From Gemmatimonadota bacterium (lineage in GTDB: Bacteria > Gemmatimonadota > Gemmatimonadetes > Palauibacterales > Palauibacteraceae), in assembly GCA_022820995.1 (NCBI GenBank), contig JAJEEM010000059.1, forward strand, positions 135,677 through 199,676: a DNA stretch of 64,000 nucleotides, given 5' to 3'. Below, one piece after another: positions 57,917-64,000 of this stretch (position 1 is its first letter; each line of letters begins with the position of its first letter). A program made the position numbers and the translations under genes. The notes under the pieces were generated by a model. That model searched no databases and was not told where the DNA came from. It worked only from the letters and a program-made list of their open reading frames with translations.

Positions 57917-59695
57917 CTAGCGGGCGGCTCCCACGCGGTCGAGGAACGGTCCCACGTCGAGGAGCGCGATGTCGTCACGCTTCCGGAGTTCGCGGAGGAA
58001 CGGCCCCTTGTGTCCCGCTCCGTAGGTGAGGAGGAAGCGGACGCCCTCCCCCCGGTGGCGGTCCAGCCCGTCCTCGATGTACGCCCAGTGCGAGGCGTTG
58101 ATCGCCTCCCACCCCCCGGGGCCGAGATCCGCGTCGAACAGCCGGGCATACGTCCGCATGCGGATGTCGTAGGCTTCGTCGTAGGCATCGGTGTGGATCC
58201 AGCGCGGGTCGTCCGACGCGCCCGCGGCGAGCGCCTCGGCTGAAGCGTCCGCCGCCGCACGGTATTCCGCCCATCCTTCGGCCCGGGCCGGGTCCCGCGA
58301 GTAGGCGTCGAGATACGCGGCCCGGAAGTCCGACATCGGCTCCGTCCACCCCGCCGTGGGGATGACGTCGAACTCCAGTTCGCGGGAGAGGGGGAAGAGT
58401 CCCTCCATGTACTCGGGGAAGCGGCGGACCCGGGGCTCCTCGACCGTCCCCGCGGCCTGGAACTCGGCCCATGCCCGGTCCCAGCGGTTGGGCGGGATCT
58501 CCGTCAGCCAATAGTCCGGATCGATCTCCCGCACGAGGTCTCTCACGACTTCCAGGCTGAACATCTCGCTGGTCTCGTGACCCGAGTGGATCATCCCGAG
58601 CACGACGACCTCGTTCAGCGTTGCCTCCCCCTCGGAGGGAGCCGGCGACTCCGGCGCGGCCGGGGCCAGTTCAACGAGCGTGCCGGAGAGCTCGTTCGCC
58701 ACGAACACGCGCTCGCCGTCCGGGTGCGCGCGGAGGACGATGGGTTGCTCGCCGACCTCCAGCCGCTGCACGACGGCGCGGGACTCGAGGTCGACGACGG
58801 AGACGGTGCTCCCGCCCGCGTTGTTGACCAGCGCATGGCGACCGTTTCCGGGCACCACGACGGAGAACGGCCGGGGGCCGATGCCCTCGGAGACGCGGCC
58901 CGTGATCGCGAAGGACGCGGTGTTGATGAAGGCCACCTCGTCGGATCCGCCGCATGCGACGACGTAGGTGACCTGGTCGGGCGTGAGCGCGCCCCCCGGC
59001 GGGCCGGGACACCCCTCGACCGTGGCGTCCAACTCACCGTTCAGGAGGTCGATGACGGAGACCGACCCGTCATCCAAGTTGGGCACGAAGGCGTGGGATC
59101 CGTCCCACATCACGTCCGCCGGGTAGGGGCGATCGCCGGTGGCCTGGAACGCGCGCGGCGTGCCCTCCCGGGTGTCCACCGTCCACAGCCGGTCCGAGAA
59201 CTCGGTCGTGATCCAGGTCTCTCCGCGCACCGTCCCGGGTGTGAACAGCGACGGCCCCGCCCCCACGCCCCACACGGCGCCGGGGACGATCCGGCCCTCT
59301 TCGTCGAGCAGGATGAGCGTCGAATCCCGGAACTGGCTCACGAGCCAGCCGCCTTCGACGCGGACGAGGTCGAGCGGCGTGTCCCCGGCCTCCCAGCGCG
59401 CGACGACGGCGGACTCGGAGAGGTCCACGACCGCGATCCGGCCTTCGCCGCTCAGGGCCACCCAGGCCGTATCCCCGTCCGGATTGAACCGGATGCCGTG
59501 CGGGGCCGCCCCCACGTCGATCGTGGCGCCGACCCGGAAGGGAGCGTCGGCGTCGCCGGCCTGCGGCGGGGCCTCGCCGCAGGCGGCCGCCCCGAGCCAC
59601 AGCGCGGCCGCTGCCTGCCGCAGCGGAAGGACCGTGGTCCGGGGGTGGGCGTTCACGATCCGGGGCCGGCGACCGTGCGGACAGGGCGTCTCCAT
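57917..59695 (-). CDS. YVTN-type beta-propeller lipoprotein fused to a Tiki/DUF5694-like domain
   Basis: 592 residues from ATG 59695, nine bases after the dipeptidase stop. Lipoprotein signal ends ALWLGAAACGE (Cys near 39). Residues about 50-365 are seven blades of YVTN type (GIRFNPDGDTAWVALSGEGRIAVVDLSESAVVARWEAG, VFVANELSGTLVEL). From about 380, EVVVLGMIHSGHETSEMFSLEVVRDLVREIDPDYWLTEIPPNRW looks like the TraB/Tiki/DUF5694 group, with the G-x-IH-x-GH motif at its start and late GAGHKGPFLREL. That group includes metal-dependent peptidase-like proteins. The combination is unusual and functionally unexplained. GTG near 59656 is an alternative start. Confidence 0.75.
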   Translation of the reverse strand: METPCPHGRRPRIVNAHPRTTVLPLRQAAAALWLGAAACGEAPPQAGDADAPFRVGATIDVGAAPHGIRFNPDGDTAWVALSGEGRIAVVDLSESAVVARWEAGDTPLDLVRVEGGWLVSQFRDSTLILLDEEGRIVPGAVWGVGAGPSLFTPGTVRGETWITTEFSDRLWTVDTREGTPRAFQATGDRPYPADVMWDGSHAFVPNLDDGSVSVIDLLNGELDATVEGCPGPPGGALTPDQVTYVVACGGSDEVAFINTASFAITGRVSEGIGPRPFSVVVPGNGRHALVNNAGGSTVSVVDLESRAVVQRLEVGEQPIVLRAHPDGERVFVANELSGTLVELAPAAPESPAPSEGEATLNEVVVLGMIHSGHETSEMFSLEVVRDLVREIDPDYWLTEIPPNRWDRAWAEFQAAGTVEEPRVRRFPEYMEGLFPLSRELEFDVIPTAGWTEPMSDFRAAYLDAYSRDPARAEGWAEYRAAADASAEALAAGASDDPRWIHTDAYDEAYDIRMRTYARLFDADLGPGGWEAINASHWAYIEDGLDRHRGEGVRFLLTYGAGHKGPFLRELRKRDDIALLDVGPFLDRVGAAR

Positions 59696-59703
59696 GCCGC
59701 GGG

Positions 59704-60993
59704 TCAGCCCCCGGCCTGCAGATCCGCGGCGACTTCCTCGGCGGCGCGCCAGATACGGAGCGTGTTGCCGCCCCATAACTGCCGAATCTCCTCCTCGGAA
59801 TAGCCGCGGCGCACGAGTTCGAGCGTGACGTTGAACGTCTCCGAGGCATCGCTCCACCCCTCGATTCCGCCGCCGCCGTCGAAGTCCGAGCTGATCCCGA
59901 CGTAATCGATGCCGATCAGGTTGACCGCGTGGTCGATATGATCGACGAAGTCCGCGACGTTGACCGCCGGGTAACGCGTCCGGATCTCCGCCATCCCGTC
60001 CCGGAAGGCGACGCGCTGCTCATCGGTCATCTGCGAGAAGCTCGTGAAGCCGATCGACTCCCGGAGCGCGGAAACCTCCGCCTGCTGCGCCTCCGGGGGC
60101 GACTTCACGAAGGCCCCCAGGGCGACGGCCTGGATCACGCCGCCGTTCTCGCGCAGGGCGTACAACTGCTCGTCGTCCATGTTGCGGGGATGGGCGTTCA
60201 CCGCGTGGGCGCCGGAGTGCGACGCGATGACCGGAGCTTCGGAGAGTTGCATCGCCTCGAGACTCGCCGCCTTCGAGATATGGGAGACGTCGACCATGAT
60301 CCCGAGCCGGTTCATCTCGGCGATCACCTCCTCGCCGAAGTCGCTGATCCCGCCGTTCTCCTCCGGCGTGTCGCCGAAGGCGAAGTTGGGCTGAGCCGAA
60401 TCGGCGATGTCGTTGTTCCCGTTGTGCGCCAGGGTGATGTAGCGGGCGCCGAGTTCGTGGTAGCGCTCGAGGAGGGAGAGGTCCGTGCCGATCACATACC
60501 CGTTCTCGATTCCGATCGCGGCCACGAGACGGCCCTCGGCATGGATCCGCTCCGCGTCATCGGCCGTGTGGGCGAGACCGATGAGGTCCGGGTACATCTC
60601 GTCCGCCATGCGGTGGATCGCCGCGAACTTCGTCATCGCGCCCTGCTTCGCGGCCTCGTAGTTCTCGGGCGTGCGCTCGGTCTGTCCCACGTAGACGATG
60701 AAGAAGCCGACATCGAGCCCGCCCGCGCGCATCTTCTCGAGGTTCACCTGGCGGTCCGCGTTGAGCGGATCCACCTCCGGGGTGGCGAAGTTGTAGGGGA
60801 TGTCGTCGTGCGTGTCGATCGTGAGCACGCGCTCGTGGATCTCAGGGGCACGCTGCAGGAGTTCGGCCTCGTCCATGGAGGCCGCATCTCCGGCCTCAGC
60901 GGCCGGTTCGCCGCAGCCGAAAGCGAGGAACGTGGCGAGAAAAGGGAACAGGGCGGGCCGGAGGGCTTGGTGCGGGGGCGCGGGCTGTCTCAT
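59704..60993 (-). CDS. Membrane dipeptidase, M19 family, lipoprotein
   Basis: 429 residues from ATG 60993, preceded by gagggag. Lipoprotein signal ends FLAFGCGE. M19 zinc ligands: HxD as IDTHDDIPYN, Glu in AIGIENGYVIG, His in ITLAHNGNND and VDVSHISKA, and Asp in GISSDFDGGGGIEG. ASHSGAHAVNAHPRNMDDE is a family hallmark. It cleaves dipeptides, including D-containing ones, outside the cytoplasm. It is upstream in an operon with the propeller/Tiki-like fusion. Confidence 0.9.
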   Translation of the reverse strand: MRQPAPPHQALRPALFPFLATFLAFGCGEPAAEAGDAASMDEAELLQRAPEIHERVLTIDTHDDIPYNFATPEVDPLNADRQVNLEKMRAGGLDVGFFIVYVGQTERTPENYEAAKQGAMTKFAAIHRMADEMYPDLIGLAHTADDAERIHAEGRLVAAIGIENGYVIGTDLSLLERYHELGARYITLAHNGNNDIADSAQPNFAFGDTPEENGGISDFGEEVIAEMNRLGIMVDVSHISKAASLEAMQLSEAPVIASHSGAHAVNAHPRNMDDEQLYALRENGGVIQAVALGAFVKSPPEAQQAEVSALRESIGFTSFSQMTDEQRVAFRDGMAEIRTRYPAVNVADFVDHIDHAVNLIGIDYVGISSDFDGGGGIEGWSDASETFNVTLELVRRGYSEEEIRQLWGGNTLRIWRAAEEVAADLQAGG

Positions 60994-61111
60994 CTTCAAC
61001 TCCCTCGTGGATCCGGATCGGTCTGGCGCAAGCTCGTCCGCGTCCCGGTCCGACGCAACGAGGGATCGGGCTGCGTGGAATCTCCCGAGACCTGGAGGAC
61101 GGACGAACGTC

Positions 61112-62023
61112 ATGTACGCCTGGAGAGTGGCCGGCCGTCGGCCTCATGTGCTGCTGGCAGCAGTGCTGGCAGCGCTGGTGACGCTCGGGTGCGGGGACGC
61201 CACGGGTCCGGCGCCGCCCGCAGCGGGCGAGATCGTCTTCACGTCCATCCGCGAGAGATTCATGCGCATCTGGGTGGCGAACGCCGACGGGACGGGACAG
61301 CGGCCCCTCACGCCGGAAGGCGAGACGAGCCTCGAGCCCAGCTGGACGCCGGACGGTTCGCGGATCGTGTTCACGAGCTGGCTCGACGGAAACCCCGACA
61401 TCTTCCTCATGGACGCGGACGGCTCGAACTGGAGGCCGGTGACGCGGGACACGGCGTACGACCGCTCCGGGCGCTTGTCCCCGGACGGTAGGCGCGTGGT
61501 CTTCGTCTCCGAGCGCTCGGGGGATCCGGACATCTGGGTGATCGACATCGATGGATCGAATCCGGTCAACCTCACGCGCAGCCCGTCGTCTTTCGACGTG
61601 GACCCGGAGTGGTCGCCCGACGGCGCCCGGATCGTCTTCGCCTCGGACCGCGGCGGGGGCCGACAGTTCTCGCTGTGGACGATGGGGGCCGACGGGACGG
61701 GGCTCACGCGGCTTCCCGCCGAGGGCGGCGCGCGTTCCCCGTCCTGGTCGCCGGATGGATCGCGGATCGTCTTCACCTCCTACCGGGACATCGGCGACGC
61801 CGAGATCTACGTGATGCGGGCGGATGGCAGCGGCCAGACCAACCTCTCGGGCCGGGCCGGAGTGGACGAACTGCCGCGCTGGTCTCCGGACGGCGAGTTC
61901 ATCCTCTTCTCGACGAAACGCGACGGGAACTCCGAGATCTACGCGATGGGCGCGGACGGATCGGGGCCGGTGAACCTCTCCCGTCACCCGCGCTGGGATG
62001 CCATGGCCGCATGGAGACCGTAG
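61112..62023 (+). CDS. TolB-like beta-propeller lipoprotein
   Basis: 303 residues from ATG 61112, with ggagga upstream. Lipoprotein signal ends AALVTLGCGD. The remainder is six near-identical WD40-like/PD40 repeats of about 43 residues, each containing SPDG-x-RIVFxS and a D-x-DG segment (for example LEPSWTPDGSRIVFTSWLDG, DVDPEWSPDGARIVFASDRGG, RSPSWSPDGSRIVFTSYRD). This is the propeller part of TolB without its N-terminal domain. Probably a periplasmic binding or scaffold protein. Ends in WDAMAAWRP. Confidence 0.85.
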   Translation: MYAWRVAGRRPHVLLAAVLAALVTLGCGDATGPAPPAAGEIVFTSIRERFMRIWVANADGTGQRPLTPEGETSLEPSWTPDGSRIVFTSWLDGNPDIFLMDADGSNWRPVTRDTAYDRSGRLSPDGRRVVFVSERSGDPDIWVIDIDGSNPVNLTRSPSSFDVDPEWSPDGARIVFASDRGGGRQFSLWTMGADGTGLTRLPAEGGARSPSWSPDGSRIVFTSYRDIGDAEIYVMRADGSGQTNLSGRAGVDELPRWSPDGEFILFSTKRDGNSEIYAMGADGSGPVNLSRHPRWDAMAAWRP

Positions 62024-62060
62024 ACCACAGATCGCACCGACGACCTTGGTTGCCGAGCGG

Positions 62061-62089
62061 TTGACACCCTAGGTTACTTGATTAGGTAT
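62061..62089 (+). promoter_or_regulatory. Candidate promoter before the small-gene/ggt unit
   Basis: A perfect TTGACA at 62061-62066 is followed, 17 bases on, by AGGTAT in a stretch much richer in A and T than its surroundings. It lies 45 bases upstream of the first small gene. The -10 match is weak. Confidence 0.4.
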
Positions 62090-62111
62090 CACCCGAACAT
62101 GAGGAGTGTCG

Positions 62112-62369
62112 ATGCTCACCATGGACATGCTTCCTCGCGTCATGCCGGACTTCTATTGCGAGCGGTTCGCGGAGGCGGTGGAGGAAGTCGTCCGCCGGCA
62201 GGAAGCGCTATCAATGGAGAGCGCCATCACACGTTTCGAGGAATCACCCTTTGGAGGGTATGTCGTTTACAGCGTGTCGGCCGAAGCATTTGCGGCGGCG
62301 CTCGACGATGAGGTTCTGTCGCCATCGCCCGGTGACCTAATCATGCCTCCGAGGACAGCCTACCAGTGA
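62112..62369 (+). CDS. Small hypothetical protein
   Basis: 85 residues from ATG 62112, with gaggag at proper spacing. No signal or membrane segment; helical start (RFAEAVEEVVRRQEA) then GGYVVYSVSAEAFAAALDDEVLSPSPGD. Base composition is visibly lower in GC than the neighbouring genes. Overlaps the next gene by 4 bases. Family not recognised. Confidence 0.55.
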   Translation: MLTMDMLPRVMPDFYCERFAEAVEEVVRRQEALSMESAITRFEESPFGGYVVYSVSAEAFAAALDDEVLSPSPGDLIMPPRTAYQ

Positions 62370-62776
62370 GCGAGGAGACCGGTGGCGCAGTTGTTCAGCA
62401 TGACTCGAGGCAGATGGAGCTGTGGGCCGAGTTTCGAGCTGTCGAGCAGGAACGTATAGCGAGCGCTGATCGCCGCACCGAAGTGTTGCGTGAGGGGATC
62501 GCGCTGGCCCACCAGAACCAGCAGCAGCAGTTGGAATTTCACAGGGAGCGACTGCGTCGTGATGACGAACATCGTGACCGTCGCTGGGTCTCCAGAACCA
62601 AGATGGCTTGGGTCGGGATATGTGCCGGCCTGGCGCTTCTCGCGATACTCCTCTGGGCAGCGTTCCTCGGTGACGAAGGACAGCGCGCAACTTCGGTCCT
62701 GCTCTTGAGCCATGCTCTTTCGGGAGCTGCCTTCCTAGGTCTTGGCTATTATTTGGGAAATCGTCCATCGAGGTAG
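62366..62776 (+). CDS. Small membrane protein with N-terminal coiled coil
   Basis: 136 residues from GTG 62366. Residues 15-75 are highly charged, Gln/Glu/Arg-rich and heptad-like (a coiled coil), followed by two membrane helices (about 79-100 and 112-131). Coupled to the preceding small gene by GTGA and followed 5 bases later by the gamma-glutamyltransferase gene. Lower GC and unusual codons suggest recent acquisition. Such coiled-coil/two-helix proteins can be effectors or membrane anchors, but no function can be assigned. Confidence 0.55.
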   Translation: MSEETGGAVVQHDSRQMELWAEFRAVEQERIASADRRTEVLREGIALAHQNQQQQLEFHRERLRRDDEHRDRRWVSRTKMAWVGICAGLALLAILLWAAFLGDEGQRATSVLLLSHALSGAAFLGLGYYLGNRPSR

Positions 62777-62781
62777 ATCGC

Positions 62782-64000
62782 GTGAAACCACATCGAATCT
62801 TCTCTTCTCACGTGGCAACGGCCTTCAGTGCTACCCTCCTCGCCTTAGCAGCCGTCGGCTGCGGCTCTGCGGACGCGGAGACCCTGCAGAACTCGTCAAG
62901 TCAGGAGGCCGCGATGAATGCTCCGGGGTCCATGGCGGGGCGATCCACCGTCTACGCTCCGAACGGAATGGTCGCGACGAGTCAGCCCATGGCGTCGAGC
63001 GTCGCGCTCGGCGTGCTGCGCGACGGCGGCAACGCCTTCGACGCCGCGATCGCGGCCTCGTCCGTGCTCTCGCTCGTCGAACCGCACATGACGGGGCTCG
63101 GCGGCGACCTGTTCGCACTCTTCTGGTCCGCCGAGGAGGGCCGGCTCGTCGGCCTGGACGCGACCGGGCGGGCCGGGACCCACATGACGCCGGAACGGAT
63201 CCGGGCGGACGGCTACGACCGCGTGCCGGGCTCGGGCCCGGGAGCGGTGACCGTACCGGGGGCGATCGCGGGCTGGGGCGCCCTCAACGAGAAGTACGGG
63301 AGCCGGCCGCTCGCCGACCTCGTGGCGCCGGCCATCGCGCTGGCCGAGGAGGGCTTCCCCGTCACCCCGATCATCGCGGGCCAGTGGCGGGGGCAGTTGA
63401 ACAAGCTGCAGGCGGACCCGGGGGCGGCGGCGACCTACCTGATCGACGGCGAACGGGCGCCCGAAGCGGGCGAGTGGTTCCGGAACCCCGACTTCGCGCG
63501 GTCGTTGCGGACGATCGCGGCGGAAGGCCCGGCGGCCATGTACGGCGGTGAACTGGGCACGCGCGTGGCCGAGGGACTCGCGGAACTCGGCGGCTACCTC
63601 ACGCCGGAGGACATGGCCGCGATGGAGGTGCGCTGGGTCGAGCCGCTGTCGATGGACTACAAGGGGTGGACGGTCTGGGAACTGCCGCCGGCCGGCCAGG
63701 GGGTCGCCGCCCTGCAGATGCTGGGGATGCTCGAGCCGTTCGACCTGGCGGGCATGGGGCATAACTCGCCCGAGTACCTCCACCACCTGATCGAGGCGAA
63801 GAAGGTGGCGTTCGCGGATCTGGCGCGGCACGTCGGGGATGCCGATCACATGGAGATCGACCCGAAGGAGTTGCTGGATTCCGACTACCTCGCGGCGCGG
63901 CGGGCGCTCATCAACCCGTCCGTGGCCGCCGAGCGGGTCGAACCCGGAGAGTTCGCGACCGCCACGGAGACGATCTACCTCTCGGTCGCCGACCGGTACG
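62782..64000 (+). CDS. Gamma-glutamyltransferase family lipoprotein, 3' end outside window
   Basis: 406 codons from GTG 62782 to the window edge, frame still open. Lipoprotein signal ends LALAAVGCGS. Family motifs: MVATSQPMASSVALGVLRDGGNAFDAAIAA, VEPHMTGLGGDLFALFW, PGAIAGWGALNEKYGS, WELPPAGQGVAALQMLGMLE. Near the edge, ATETIYLSVAD aligns with the TTH-x-SVVD segment where autocleavage occurs; Thr 397 would be the nucleophile, although the following Thr-His is replaced by Ile-Tyr. Cleaves gamma-glutamyl compounds such as glutathione, or acts as an acylase, outside the cytoplasm. The start region has lower GC like the two small genes before it. Confidence 0.87.
   Translation, partial: MKPHRIFSSHVATAFSATLLALAAVGCGSADAETLQNSSSQEAAMNAPGSMAGRSTVYAPNGMVATSQPMASSVALGVLRDGGNAFDAAIAASSVLSLVEPHMTGLGGDLFALFWSAEEGRLVGLDATGRAGTHMTPERIRADGYDRVPGSGPGAVTVPGAIAGWGALNEKYGSRPLADLVAPAIALAEEGFPVTPIIAGQWRGQLNKLQADPGAAATYLIDGERAPEAGEWFRNPDFARSLRTIAAEGPAAMYGGELGTRVAEGLAELGGYLTPEDMAAMEVRWVEPLSMDYKGWTVWELPPAGQGVAALQMLGMLEPFDLAGMGHNSPEYLHHLIEAKKVAFADLARHVGDADHMEIDPKELLDSDYLAARRALINPSVAAERVEPGEFATATETIYLSVADRY

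Noticed and set aside
1-64000. tRNA, rRNA, CRISPR array, IS element, prophage or replication origin
   Set aside because: I looked through the intergenic stretches for cloverleaf arms, regularly spaced repeats, transposase motifs and DnaA-box clusters and found none that hold up. A covariance-model scan could still reveal a small RNA I cannot see.

Overview
The window is one contiguous chromosomal segment of a very GC-rich bacterium with densely packed genes, frequent GTG and TTG starts, and many 4-base start/stop overlaps. The gene content points to Gemmatimonadota: secreted proteins with carboxypeptidase-regulatory and TonB-plug modules but no barrel, six-bladed beta-propeller lipoproteins, M56 peptidases with TonB C-terminal domains, BTAD-type regulators, large PIG-L deacetylases, and menaquinone methylation. 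That assignment is an inference from family content, because no rRNA or ribosomal marker lies in the window. I saw no tRNA, rRNA, CRISPR array, IS element or prophage.

Layout. 1-1.3 kb: a frameshifted DUF3800 gene cut by the left edge and an antitoxin-like small gene. 1.3-4.4 kb: a von Willebrand factor A lipoprotein or exported protein, menG, and an AbrB/MazE-type small DNA-binding protein. 4.5-9.5 kb: an ABC-2 (NatAB-like) exporter pair, then a complete tungstate uptake operon tupABC, all translationally coupled. 9.5-23.6 kb: an envelope-protein region with three barrel-less plug proteins, two propeller lipoproteins, a penicillin-binding-type serine hydrolase, a MATE exporter, and a minus-strand operon headed by blaI. 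That operon runs blaI, M56 peptidase with two SusC-like plug repeats, M56 peptidase, propeller lipoprotein, plug protein. The M56 pair is a recent tandem duplication that also copied the last codons of blaI. 23.8-27.3 kb: a giant BTAD regulator and a NifU N-domain protein. 27.4-33.4 kb: a PIG-L deacetylase, sodium:solute symporter and GH4 glycosidase operon. 33.4-40.1 kb: a class V aminotransferase, acyl-CoA dehydrogenase plus MaoC-like hydratase, a two-subunit sulfopyruvate-decarboxylase-like TPP enzyme, and ispH. 40.4-45.1 kb: Lon with an acidic insert, a HAD phosphatase, phosphofructokinase. 45.1-51 kb: lipoproteins, superoxide dismutase, an orphan HcrB-like flavoprotein with an iron-sulfur insert, HisN, and an amidohydrolase-like protein lacking the metal HxH motif. 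51-64 kb: CYTH-CHAD, aminotransferase, PiT phosphate transporter, DoxX, DsbD, a propeller/Tiki-like fusion, M19 dipeptidase, TolB-like propeller, two small lower-GC genes and a gamma-glutamyltransferase running off the right edge.

How the parts may work together. Tungstate uptake and the HcrB-like subunit both belong to Mo/W enzyme biology, though they are 40 kb apart. The blaI operon looks like a self-regulated envelope-sensing cassette whose outputs are a propeller lipoprotein and a plug protein rather than a beta-lactamase. It is the best candidate here for an undescribed system. The PIG-L/symporter/GH4 operon looks like a scavenging pathway for a deacetylatable glycoside.
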